A DNA stretch of 64,000 bases from Micromonospora vinacea (GTDB taxonomy: Bacteria > Actinomycetota > Actinomycetes > Mycobacteriales > Micromonosporaceae): assembly GCF_015751785.1 (NCBI RefSeq), contig NZ_JADOTY010000001.1, forward strand, positions 5,084,001-5,148,000, in the 5' to 3' direction. Both the position numbers and the translations under genes were made by a program. Below, piece by piece: positions 1 through 6,704 of this stretch. A model generated the notes under the pieces. That model saw nothing but the letters and a program-made list of their open reading frames with translations, did no database searches and was not told the DNA's origin. Positions within the stretch are counted from its first letter, which is position 1. The number at the start of each line of letters is the position of its first letter.

Positions 1-139
1 TGTCAGACTCTCGACCCTGGAAGAACGCGGAGAACGCCACGTAGGCCTCCTGCGGGTCGCCCACGGAGACGTGTTGATCGTTGCCATCACCGACGGCGAA
101 GACGAACTGCTTCGGTCCGGGACTGTAGGGGCGGGCCAT
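1..139 (-). CDS. Hypothetical protein, 5' part only
   Basis: A reading frame starts at the ATG ending at 139 and runs leftwards off the window, giving 46 codons. The protein begins MARPYSPGPKQFVFAV and continues through GDGNDQHVSVGDPQEAYVAF, a soluble, acidic start without a signal peptide or membrane segment. Codon use is GC-rich at third positions as in neighbouring genes, which supports real coding. I do not recognise the family, and the C-terminal part lies outside the window, so no function is offered. Confidence 0.55.
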   Translation of the reverse strand, partial: MARPYSPGPKQFVFAVGDGNDQHVSVGDPQEAYVAFSAFFQGRESD

Positions 140-349
140 GTGCGTCCTTCGGTCACGTGGGATAGATCCGCCAGCGTAGTGGATCGAGGGGACATGTCCG
201 CGGCCCTGATCAGAGGCGTGCTGTGCGCGCTTACCCTGCGCCAGCGACCAGCCGCCCGCAAGCCCTGAACCAGACCGCGATCGAGCGGGGTTTCCGGGAA
301 CGTGAGGTTCGGGCATGTACCTGGGCACTGCTGGAGGGGAGATTCGGCA

Positions 350-691
350 ATGCTGGTAACTGGTTATCTCGGCGCGGTGCTCATCGGTGCTCTCGTCGGC
401 CTGCTCGGCCGACTCATCCTGCCGGGGAGGCAGCGGATCGGTTTCTTCGCCACGTTCGTCATCGGCGTCGGCTCGGCGGTGCTGGGCACCGTGGTCGCCA
501 GGGCGCTTGATATCGACGACGGAGCCGGCGTGAAGGTGTGGGTGCTGCGCTGGGACTGGGTCGTGCTCGCGATCCAGGTCGGCGTCGCGATCATCGCCGT
601 GGCGCTGGCGAACATGCTCACCTTCACCCGGCTTGCCGGCGGCGACGAGAAGCCCCGTCGGCGGGTCCGCCGCAGCCAGGCCAAGGGCTGA
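350..691 (+). CDS. GlsB/YeaQ/YmgE-type small membrane protein
   Basis: Predicted 113-residue inner-membrane protein of the GlsB/YeaQ/YmgE (transglycosylase-associated) group, whose members are often stress-induced but biochemically undefined. The sequence opens with a hydrophobic segment carrying the family-type glycine pattern (GALVGLLGRLILPGRQ), has a second segment at about residues 27-48 (GFFATFVIGVGSAVLGTVVA) and a third at about 65-85, then a basic tail (RRRVRRSQ). The start at 350 is chosen because GGAGGGGA lies 7-8 bases upstream; an in-frame ATG further upstream has no such site. It stands alone and is followed by a strong hairpin at 765-804. Confidence 0.75.
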   Translation: MLVTGYLGAVLIGALVGLLGRLILPGRQRIGFFATFVIGVGSAVLGTVVARALDIDDGAGVKVWVLRWDWVVLAIQVGVAIIAVALANMLTFTRLAGGDEKPRRRVRRSQAKG

Positions 692-764
692 ACGAGCGAG
701 CCCCCCGGGGGCCGCAACGTGCGCTGCCCTGTCGTCGGCTGTCCCAGCCGACCTGTCCGGGATG

Positions 765-804
765 CCAGCGGAGGGACCACCCGTCCGAGTGGTCCCTCCG
801 CTGG
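765..804 (+). terminator. 16-bp perfect hairpin, likely terminator
   Basis: CCAGCGGAGGGACCAC and its exact reverse complement flank an 8-base loop, followed by TTTG. It lies 74 bases after the stop of the GlsB-type gene and fits an intrinsic terminator with a short T-run, as is usual in high-GC actinobacteria. Confidence 0.7.
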
Positions 805-867
805 TTTGCTGGTGAGTGGCTAAACTTCCGGTTGGCAGTTCCTGTGCTCTGCTGCGGCGGGCGCAGC

Positions 868-897
868 CTCGGGAGGGTGTTCCCGCACCCTCTCGAG
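868..897 (-). terminator. Hairpin downstream of the DUF2089 operon
   Basis: CTCGGGAGGGTG and CACCCTCTCGAG form a 12-bp stem with one mismatch around a 6-base loop, beginning 23 bases past the last stop codon (920) of the leftward three-gene operon. No T-run is obvious, so this is a probable rather than certain terminator. Confidence 0.5.
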
Positions 898-919
898 GGC
901 CCGCCCCATCAGACGGCGC

Positions 920-1342
920 CTACTCGCAGAAGACCCGCACTGTGGCATCGGGTGAATCCACCTCCACTGTCATCTCGTCGAGGTGCTCCACGAGCGCCTC
1001 CAACTGCTCGGGCTTGAGCTGCGTCAGGTCGATCGGCACACCCGAGTCGCTGAGTGAGGCATTGGCCTTGGCCAGGGCCTGCGGCGGGACCAGCGCCGCC
1101 AGCCGTACGCCGGCGCGCAGCAGTTGCAGTGGCACCCGTACGTTGACCCGCGACGGCTCGCCGTTGTCGGTGGCGTCCACCAGCACCCGCAGGTACTTCA
1201 CCTTGCCCTTCGGCCGGGCGTCGTGACTCGCCGTCGCCGGTGCCTGGTCCCGTTCGAGTGCGGCGATGAGCTGCTCCGCCTCGTCGGCGGTGATTTTGCC
1301 GGCGGCCAGCATGTCGAGGATGTCCTTGCGTTGTTCGGTCAT
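920..1342 (-). CDS. SHOCT-like domain protein (third gene of DUF2089 operon)
   Basis: 140-residue soluble protein. The first 25 residues (RKDILDMLAAGKITADEAEQ) form a SHOCT-like short helical module of the kind found beside DUF2089 and LiaX/YvlB-type proteins. The rest (about 45-140) is a beta-rich region, KVKYLRVLVDATDNGEPSRV, followed by a helical region and an acidic end (DEMTVEVDSPDATVRVF). The start at 1342 is supported by GGAGAGG six bases upstream. It is the last gene of a leftward operon after a small membrane protein and a DUF2089 protein. The enriched short module is known from other families to mediate protein-protein contacts; a role in a membrane-linked sensing complex is inference. 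Confidence 0.65.
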   Translation of the reverse strand: MTEQRKDILDMLAAGKITADEAEQLIAALERDQAPATASHDARPKGKVKYLRVLVDATDNGEPSRVNVRVPLQLLRAGVRLAALVPPQALAKANASLSDSGVPIDLTQLKPEQLEALVEHLDEMTVEVDSPDATVRVFCE

Positions 1343-1353
1343 TCGAACCTCTC

Positions 1354-1614
1354 CTATCGGATAGCCACGAGCACGGCCGTGCGGCAGTGCTCGATGTCGA
1401 AGCGGGCGCCGGGCAGCGCCGAGATGACACGCCAAACGGCGCCGAGTGCCCGCACCACACCGATGCGGAACACGACGCAGGCCACGATCGCCGCCAACAC
1501 GACCAGGACCACGACCGGGAAGAGCAGAAGCGCCACAGGGAGCACCGGAACCCAGACGCGGATGGGCCGGCGGTCCGGGCGGTTGACCTTGACGGTCACC
1601 AACTGCGGCATCAC
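1354..1614 (-). CDS. Small membrane protein of DUF2089 operon
   Basis: 86-residue protein. A basic N-terminal stretch (about 1-22, VKVNRPDRRPIRVWV) precedes a long hydrophobic segment (about 23-48, VALLLFPVVVLVVLAAIVACVV), so one or two closely spaced membrane helices are expected, followed by a short amphipathic tail. Its ATG overlaps the stop of the upstream DUF2089 gene (ATGA, 1611-1614) and it ends 11 bases before the start of the SHOCT-like gene, indicating translational coupling across all three. No catalytic motif is visible. It probably anchors the operon's soluble partners at the membrane, which is inference from context. Confidence 0.65.
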   Translation of the reverse strand: MMPQLVTVKVNRPDRRPIRVWVPVLPVALLLFPVVVLVVLAAIVACVVFRIGVVRALGAVWRVISALPGARFDIEHCRTAVLVAIR

Positions 1615-1988
1615 GGCCGGCCGTCCAACTCGGCCAACGCCTGCTGTGCGGTGATCTCACCGCGGCGCAACCGGTCGATGACGTCGGCTCGCGAGGGCGC
1701 CGGGTCGGTCTCGACGAAGTCGAGCATCTGCGTGATCCGGTTGAGCCGGGACTTGATCGTCGGGTAGCTCACCCCGAAGATGCGTTCCATCTCCTTGATC
1801 GAACCGTGGCAGCGCACGAACGCCGTGACGAAGACCTGATCATCGACGTTGAGCTGAGCCAGTTGCGGTGGCTCGAACTCGCCCTCGATCGCGACGCCGT
1901 TGCTCGCCAGGCGCACCCGCTCGACGACGAACGGCTGCCCCCGCGTCAGGCTGGTGAGTTCCTGCCAGTCCATCGCCTGTTCTGTCAT
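1611..1988 (-). CDS. DUF2089 family protein with predicted HTH
   Basis: 125-residue protein of the DUF2089 group. Residues about 30-58 form a beta region, then a helix-turn-helix-like part (HGSIKEMERIFGVSYPTIKS) suggests DNA binding. The C-terminus (about 104-124, DVIDRLRRGEITAQQALAEL) repeats the short helical motif seen at the N-terminus of the third gene of the operon. The start at 1988 is an ATG; a possible alternative is the ATG five codons in. The gene heads a leftward operon whose upstream region is an AT-rich island with a palindrome at 2033-2047. A transcriptional regulator controlled by its membrane partner is plausible but not shown. Confidence 0.75.
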   Translation of the reverse strand: MTEQAMDWQELTSLTRGQPFVVERVRLASNGVAIEGEFEPPQLAQLNVDDQVFVTAFVRCHGSIKEMERIFGVSYPTIKSRLNRITQMLDFVETDPAPSRADVIDRLRRGEITAQQALAELDGRP

Positions 1989-2032
1989 ATGTAATGTGTA
2001 ACTCAGAAATCTTTAACTTCCAAGAGCTGGAC

Positions 2033-2047
2033 CTTAATTTTCTTAAG
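2033..2047. promoter_or_regulatory. AT-rich palindrome in divergent promoter region
   Basis: CTTAATTTTCTTAAG lies in a strikingly AT-rich patch (about 1988-2050) of an otherwise 70% GC region, between the leftward DUF2089 operon and the rightward YciI-like gene. It may be an operator or promoter element for either; no factor is assigned. Confidence 0.4.
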
Positions 2048-2104
2048 ATGCGCTCTCGTGATCATGGCTCGGTGGCAGGAGCAGGCCGTCGGTATGATGC
2101 GGGG

Positions 2105-2437
2105 ATGGGCAGGTTCCTGGCGCTCTTCAACGGCGCGGCTGACGAGGCCGACAAGGCCGACCTCACCGAACAGCAGCAGACCGAGTTCATGGACGCGTGG
2201 GCGTCGTGGGCGCAGGCCAACGAGAAGGCCATCGTCGACCCCGGCGCTCCCCTGTACGCAAAGAAGCTGGTCACGGCGCGCGGTGTCGAGGACTTCACCG
2301 ATTCCCTGATCGCCTACACCATTGTGGAAGCGGGCTCGCACGACGAGGCGGTCCAGATCTTCTCCGGGCACCCGCACCTGGCGCTGTTCGCCGGAAACTC
2401 GATAGCGGTCCTGGAGTGTCCGCCGCCGCCAAGCTGA
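2105..2437 (+). CDS. YciI-like (YCII-related) protein
   Basis: 110-residue soluble protein resembling the YCII/DGPF ferredoxin-like fold. It begins MGRFLALFNGAADEADK, keeps a mid-region FMDAWASWAQANEKAIVDPG that fits the helix and loop of the fold, and ends with HDEAVQIFSGHPHLALFAGN, matching the family's last helix and the phrase before the final strand. The ATG at 2105 is chosen because homology-like sequence begins there; an in-frame ATG at 1994 would add 37 residues (MCNSEIFNFQELDLNFLK) that run through the AT-rich promoter patch. Family members are rarely characterised; no reaction is proposed. Confidence 0.65.
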   Translation: MGRFLALFNGAADEADKADLTEQQQTEFMDAWASWAQANEKAIVDPGAPLYAKKLVTARGVEDFTDSLIAYTIVEAGSHDEAVQIFSGHPHLALFAGNSIAVLECPPPPS

Positions 2438-2531
2438 CACTCAACGCCGCTCGTCGGGGACGATTAGGCTGCCCGACCGCGGGTTCGCGCTGCGCCTCGC
2501 CGGCGGTCGGCACGATCCACTCGCCTTCACG

Positions 2532-2570
2532 GAAGTCGGGGTGTCTCGGCTCCGTAGACACCCCGACTTC
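2532..2570. repeat. Long intergenic inverted repeat, GAAGTCGGGGTG type
   Basis: GAAGTCGGGGTGTCT and its exact complement (15 bp each) surround a 9-base loop. Imperfect pairing continues outward through CGATCCACTCG on the left and CGAGTCGATCAT on the right. The outer and inner arm sequences recur in the element at 59493-59570, so this is a dispersed element rather than only a terminator. It lies between convergent genes (stops at 2437 and 2612) and could also stop transcription. Confidence 0.65.
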
Positions 2571-2611
2571 ACGAAACCCGAGTCGATCATTTGCCGCCGA
2601 CGCAGCCGCGC

Positions 2612-3496
2612 CTATGCGCCCAGGATGGCCTTGAGGGCCGTGTCGAGTGCCTGGTCTGCCGGCACGGGTACGTCGGGGATCACTCCGACGCCCTCCCAGT
2701 TGGTGCCGGTGACGCTGTTGATGGTGCGCGCGGTCGGCACGGTCACGAGGATGTGTTCGGTGACCGGGTGGCGGGCCGTCGGATGCGCGCCGCCACGCGT
2801 CGTCTCACCGACGACGACCGCCCGGCCGTGCGCCTGAAGGGTGTACGCCACATCCTCGCCCCCGGAGAACGTCATCGCGCTGGTGAGCACGTGGACCGGG
2901 CGGTCCGCGTAGCGGGGCGCGGGCAGGTGCGCTGTCGTCCAGAACTGGCGGGTGGCGCCGGTGGACCGCTCGTAGAAGTCGTTGAGGTGCACCTGGTCGT
3001 CGCGGAAGAAGTAGCTGCACCACATCGCGGCTCCCTCCGGTGTTCCGCCGGAGCAGGCGCGCAGGTCCAGGATGAGCGCTGAGCTGAGGGCGACCAGTTG
3101 CATGGCCGCGCCGATCGCGGCGGCGCCTTCGTCGGCGTACGCGATGCGCCGCACGTCGATGAGCCCGACGTTGCCGTCCAGGTGCTCGACCCGGCGAATC
3201 CCCTGGTTCTCCGCCCTGAGCAGCGCGAGGAAGGCGGCCCGCCCGCCGTCTTCGTCCGCTGGATCCAGCGACTGCGGCTGGTCCGACCACAGCAGCCGCA
3301 GATGCTTGTCCGGGCACACCTTCTGAAGGTGAGCGGTCACCGTCTCGCAGAGCGCCGGCCCGTCCAGGTTGTCGTACTCGCCTGCCACGAGACGGCGCCG
3401 GATCGCGGCGTCGATGTCCGCGACCTTCTCAGGAAAGACGTACCCCGCCTCGATCCGGTCCAGGGCCTGCCCGATTATCTGTTCGTTTGAGAGCAC
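2612..3496 (-). CDS. S41 family peptidase (IRBP/tail-specific protease-like)
   Basis: About 294 residues from the GTG at 3496. The N-terminal helical part (about 1-60, NEQIIGQALDRIEAGYVFPE) is the cap typical of interphotoreceptor-binding-protein-like S41 enzymes. The catalytic core follows: NVGLIDVRRI, SALILDLRACSGG, and the nucleophile-bearing TSAMTFSGGED, then VVVGETTRGGAHP. The lysine used by CtpA-type enzymes is replaced by glycine in GETTRGG, as expected for the IRBP/tricorn-like branch. There is no PDZ domain or signal peptide. An ATG at 3643 would add 49 low-complexity residues overlapping the next gene, so the GTG start is preferred, though its ribosome site is weak. Confidence 0.7.
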   Translation of the reverse strand: MLSNEQIIGQALDRIEAGYVFPEKVADIDAAIRRRLVAGEYDNLDGPALCETVTAHLQKVCPDKHLRLLWSDQPQSLDPADEDGGRAAFLALLRAENQGIRRVEHLDGNVGLIDVRRIAYADEGAAAIGAAMQLVALSSALILDLRACSGGTPEGAAMWCSYFFRDDQVHLNDFYERSTGATRQFWTTAHLPAPRYADRPVHVLTSAMTFSGGEDVAYTLQAHGRAVVVGETTRGGAHPTARHPVTEHILVTVPTARTINSVTGTNWEGVGVIPDVPVPADQALDTALKAILGA

Positions 3497-3578
3497 GGCG
3501 GGCCACGGTAGACCGCAAACAGCCTTATGGCCACCGGGTTTCGCACTGACCCAGGTGCCACGAGGTGTGGCCGCGCTG

Positions 3579-3770
3579 TCAGGTGTCAGCGCGTCGCCGT
3601 CGTTCTCTCCGCACGAAGCCCACGGCCACGAGGAGCAACCCAACCGCGATCAATCCGCCGGCCAGGTACCGAAGGGCTGGTTGCATCTCCGGCCAGGCGA
3701 ACTGCACCGCGGCGATCAACACGAAGAATGCGAGTACGACCAGCGCACCTGTTGCTTGACGACGCCGCAT
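3579..3770 (-). CDS. Two-helix small membrane protein
   Basis: 63 residues: MRRRQATG, then a hydrophobic helix (about 9-27), a short link with PEMQPALRY, a second helix (about 37-55, LAGGLIAVGLLLVAVGF) and an RRERRRR tail. The charge pattern fits both termini in the cytoplasm. An adjacent leftward gene (3805-3990) encodes a similar two-helix protein, 34 bases upstream, so the two may be co-transcribed. Function unknown. Confidence 0.55.
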   Translation of the reverse strand: MRRRQATGALVVLAFFVLIAAVQFAWPEMQPALRYLAGGLIAVGLLLVAVGFVRRERRRRADT

Positions 3771-3804
3771 CGTGAACCTCCCCCTGCGAACTTCCGCGGC
3801 TTCC

Positions 3805-3990
3805 TCAATCCCGCTGCTGCCGCCGGCGACGCAGCAGGTGCACGAGCACGGCAGCCAGAACCAGGATGATGATCACGGCGGATGTGCCCACGAATGCGTC
3901 CGGATTGCGCTCGCCGACGGTGCTGGCGAGTACGTACCCGACGATGGTGCCCAAGACCATGAGGAGTATGCCGAGAGTCGGTCGCTTCAC
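3805..3990 (-). CDS. Two-helix small membrane protein
   Basis: 61 residues from a GTG at 3990, chosen because GAAGGAG lies 8 bases upstream. The protein reads VKRPTLGILLMVLGTIVGYV for the first helix, a short extracytoplasmic loop (GERNPDAF), a second helix (about 30-50, SAVIIILVLAAVLVHLL) and an RRRRQQRD tail. A TTG at 4056 would lengthen it but has a ribosome site touching the start codon. It has the same architecture as the next gene downstream, suggesting a pair. No function can be assigned. Confidence 0.5.
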   Translation of the reverse strand: MKRPTLGILLMVLGTIVGYVLASTVGERNPDAFVGTSAVIIILVLAAVLVHLLRRRRQQRD

Positions 3991-4167
3991 TGGCCTCACT
4001 CCTTCGGGGACTCCCACCTGACCCTCTTGGTTGTGCTCGAAGTTCTCGTCGGCCAAACCTCCGACGTCGCGTCACCGTGCCGACGGTACGAAGCCGGCAA
4101 CGACCACCCCTCGCTTTGGCAGCAGCAGGTGCGGGAGTGATTCGAGCAGCGACGAGCGAGTTCTGGC

Positions 4168-4833
4168 TCAGGAGCGCGGCAGCATGCCCACGAGCGACGT
4201 GATGATCGCGAGTCGCAGGGCTGACCGCAGGTCGACATGGTGGACCGCGAGCGCCGGCTCGGACTCGTAGACGGCGAGCAGGCTCGGTGGCGGCGACGTG
4301 TAGGCGGACAGCGCGCCACCCATGATCAAGGTGTTCAGGCAGAACAGTTCGGCGTTGTCGCCGACCTCGGGCAGGTGCCGCCGGACGAGGCTGGCCATCA
4401 CCGCGAGCTTGCCCAGTGCAGCCCGCTTGTGCCGGCGGGCCACCTCGACCGAGACGTTGTGCTCGAGCACCCCGCCCTGCGCGCCGAAGAGATCGCAGAG
4501 CACCGTCTGGGCGGCGAGCGACCGGCTGAGCACGTCTGCCACCTGCTCCGCGCGTTCCAGCGCAGACCCGCTCAGGTCGACACCGTGGGCCAGCTCCTGC
4601 TCCAGCTCGGCCAGCCAGGTCGTCGTCCGGTCGTCCAGCAGGTCGAGCAGGATCGCCTCGCGGGACTCGAAATAGCGCAGCACGGCCGTCTTGGCCAGGC
4701 CGACCCGCCGGCTCAGCTCGTTCAGGGTCACCTCGGCCACCGGCATCTCGTCGAGCATTGCCGAGGTCGTCTCCAGGATCGCCCGGCGCCGGACCGCACG
4801 CTGCTCCTCGCTGCGCGCTCGCTGGAACGTCAT
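4168..4833 (-). CDS. TetR/AcrR family repressor
   Basis: 221 residues. The N-terminal DNA-binding domain is clear: RRRAILETTSAMLDEM, then VTLNELSRRVGLAKTAVLRYFESREAIL, the helix-turn-helix with the usual aromatic F/YF ending. The remaining all-helical region (about 70-221) is the ligand and dimer domain. The gene diverges from a short-chain dehydrogenase gene (4934), with 100 bases between them that hold three copies of a TACCGGCGGTA-type box (4854-4918). This layout implies that the protein represses itself and the dehydrogenase until a substrate-like ligand binds. Confidence 0.88.
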   Translation of the reverse strand: MTFQRARSEEQRAVRRRAILETTSAMLDEMPVAEVTLNELSRRVGLAKTAVLRYFESREAILLDLLDDRTTTWLAELEQELAHGVDLSGSALERAEQVADVLSRSLAAQTVLCDLFGAQGGVLEHNVSVEVARRHKRAALGKLAVMASLVRRHLPEVGDNAELFCLNTLIMGGALSAYTSPPPSLLAVYESEPALAVHHVDLRSALRLAIITSLVGMLPRS

Positions 4834-4853
4834 GACGCCAACCCTAGCTTAGG

Positions 4854-4918
4854 TACCGGCGGTCCCTTGACAGCGTACCGCCGGTACCTTACCGTTCAGC
4901 ATAAGTTACCGGCGGTAC
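4854..4918. promoter_or_regulatory. Three TetR operator boxes, TACCGSCGGTA
   Basis: Near-perfect palindromes at 4854-4863 (TACCGGCGGT), 4876-4887 (TACCGCCGGTAC) and 4907-4918 (TACCGGCGGTAC) fill the intergenic region between the divergent TetR and SDR genes. The third lies 15 bases before the SDR start codon, and the first 20 bases from the TetR start, so binding would block both promoters. Confidence 0.7.
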
Positions 4919-4933
4919 CTAAGGGAGCCTGAG

Positions 4934-5848
4934 ATGAACTGGACCGAGCAGCAGATTCCGCGCCAGGACGGCCGGGTGGCAGTGGTCACCGGCGCCAACA
5001 CCGGGCTGGGCTTCGAGACGGCCCGGCGGCTCGCCGAGCGCGGGGCATCGGTCGTGCTAGCCGTGCGCGACACGGAGAAGGGCAGGCTGGCCGCCGCCCG
5101 GATCAACGGCGACGTCTCCGTACGGGAACTGGATCTGGCCTCGCTGGAATCGGTGCGCGCCGCCGCTGCCGGCCTGCGCGCCACCCACCCGCGGATCGAC
5201 CTGCTGATCAACAACGCCGGCGTGATGTACACCCCGAGGCGGACCACCCGCGACGGCTTCGAGCTGCAGTTCGGCACCAACCACCTGGGCCACTTCGCGC
5301 TCACCGGCCTGCTGCTCGACCTGCTGCTGCCCGTGCCCGGCTCCCGGGTGGTCACGGTCAGCAGCAACGGCCACCGCATCCGCGCCGCCATCCACTTCGA
5401 CGACCTGCAATGGGAACGTTCCTACGGCCGGGTCGCCGCCTACGGCCAGTCGAAGCTCGCCAACCTGATGTTCACCTACGAGTTGCAGCGTCGGCTCGCC
5501 GCGCACGGCACCACCGTCGCCGTGGCCGCACACCCCGGCATCTCCAACACCGAACTGCCCCGCAACGTCCCGGCGGTCGTCCGCCGACCGCTCACCTGGC
5601 TCGCCCCGGCGATCACCCAGCCCGCGACGGCGGGCGCGCTGCCCACCCTGCGGGCCGCCACCGACCCGTCCGTCCTCGGCGGGCAGTACTACGGCCCCGA
5701 CGGCCTGGCCGAGTCGCGCGGCTACCCGAAGCTGGTCGCGTCCAGCCCCGACTCCTACGACGTCAGCGTGCAGCAACGTCTCTGGGCCGTCTCGGAAGAC
5801 CTCACCGGCGTGCGGTTCCCGCTGGTTCGGGCAGCCGTCGCGGCGTGA
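4934..5848 (+). CDS. Short-chain dehydrogenase/reductase, retinol-dehydrogenase-like
   Basis: 304-residue NAD(P)-dependent SDR. The cofactor motif TGANTGLG is at 19-26, NNAG at 93-96, the catalytic serine within VTVSSNGH (about 141-148), and YGQSK with Tyr170 and Lys174. The region after NNAG (VMYTPRRTTRDGFELQFGTN) and the length match the retinol dehydrogenase/WWOX-like subgroup common in actinobacteria. A GGGAG site precedes the ATG. It is transcribed away from its TetR neighbour and shares three operator boxes with it, so it is probably induced by a small lipophilic or carbonyl compound; the substrate cannot be read from sequence. Confidence 0.88.
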   Translation: MNWTEQQIPRQDGRVAVVTGANTGLGFETARRLAERGASVVLAVRDTEKGRLAAARINGDVSVRELDLASLESVRAAAAGLRATHPRIDLLINNAGVMYTPRRTTRDGFELQFGTNHLGHFALTGLLLDLLLPVPGSRVVTVSSNGHRIRAAIHFDDLQWERSYGRVAAYGQSKLANLMFTYELQRRLAAHGTTVAVAAHPGISNTELPRNVPAVVRRPLTWLAPAITQPATAGALPTLRAATDPSVLGGQYYGPDGLAESRGYPKLVASSPDSYDVSVQQRLWAVSEDLTGVRFPLVRAAVAA

Positions 5849-5916
5849 CCGCGCCACAGGGCCGGCACGTGGCCGGGGCGCGGCCAAGGAACTCACAGGC
5901 GGCGGCCCGGCGGCGG

Positions 5917-6303
5917 TCAGGGGGTCAAGGAGTTGTTCCGCCGGGCCAGGGTGTCGCGGACGGTGAAGACGACGAGCGAGAGCGGCACGAAGACCCAGAG
6001 CTGAAGCACGGTGTAGCGGCGCAGTTCCCGGTTGGTGTCGACGCCGGTCAGTTCGGCGTCGAGGGCACCGCGTCGCATCAGCATGAGCGCGTACGCGGAC
6101 AGCGGTGCGTAGTTGAGACCTGCGCCGGTCAGCCACAGGCCGAACGCCCGGCCGCCGAGGTCGTTCGACGACGACAGCAGCCAGCTGCCCCACGTCACCA
6201 TGACAACCACGCCGACGAGGAACTCGGCCAGAATGATCCACCGTCGGCGGGTGGTTCCTCGGCTGCCGTACATGTCGACGGCCGTCAGACGACGAACGTT
6301 CAC
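5917..6303 (-). CDS. Hypothetical membrane protein
   Basis: 128 residues from a GTG at 6303 (an ATG at 6273 is the alternative). About three to four hydrophobic segments are visible: about 22-45 (WIILAEFLVGVVVMVTWGSW), 54-74 (FGLWLTGAGLNYAPLSAYAL) and 97-114 (LQLWVFVPLSLVVFTV). A conserved-looking phrase GVDTNRELRRYTVLQLW joins the last two. Its start region faces the rightward gene at 6341. I do not recognise the family; no enzymatic motif is present. Confidence 0.55.
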   Translation of the reverse strand: MNVRRLTAVDMYGSRGTTRRRWIILAEFLVGVVVMVTWGSWLLSSSNDLGGRAFGLWLTGAGLNYAPLSAYALMLMRRGALDAELTGVDTNRELRRYTVLQLWVFVPLSLVVFTVRDTLARRNNSLTP

Positions 6304-6340
6304 CGGATCGATGGTGCCACAATCCCTTTGCAGGCCACGG

Positions 6341-6682
6341 ATGGTCTACACGACCGCCAGGCTGATCAGCTCATCTGAGACGCCGTTACGCGCGAACCGC
6401 CAGGGGACGTACTACGAATTCCAGTACGCCGTACCCGATGGACGGCAGGTCGTCCTCAGTGAGATGGTCACCAGCAGCGGCTCCCTCTACCGTGACGGTG
6501 ACTCCGTCTCGGTCCTCTACTCGCCGGATGCCCCGGAGCATGGCCGGCTGTGGGTGTCCCGAGGCGGGGCGGAGTTTCTGCCCGCGCTCGGCGGAATAGC
6601 GCTCGCGATCGTCGGGCTGTGGGGCGTCATCCACGAGCTTCTCAAACGGCGCCGCCGACGGCAGGCGACCGCCCGCGGGTAG
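6341..6682 (+). CDS. DUF3592-like protein, short form
   Basis: 113 residues. The central beta-rich part (TYYEFQYAVPDGRQVVLSE and YRDGDSVSVLYSPDAPEHGR) matches DUF3592 proteins, whose known architecture places this domain between two membrane helices. Here only the C-terminal helix (about 84-102, LPALGGIALAIVGLWGVI) is present, followed by a KRRRRR stop-transfer tail; the N-terminal helix is missing. An in-frame ATG at 6311 adds only MVPQSLCRPR and does not restore it. The gene may be 5'-truncated or a genuine short variant. Confidence 0.5.
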   Translation: MVYTTARLISSSETPLRANRQGTYYEFQYAVPDGRQVVLSEMVTSSGSLYRDGDSVSVLYSPDAPEHGRLWVSRGGAEFLPALGGIALAIVGLWGVIHELLKRRRRRQATARG

Positions 6683-6704
6683 GTCGGGCCGCCTCAAGAT
6701 TCTG

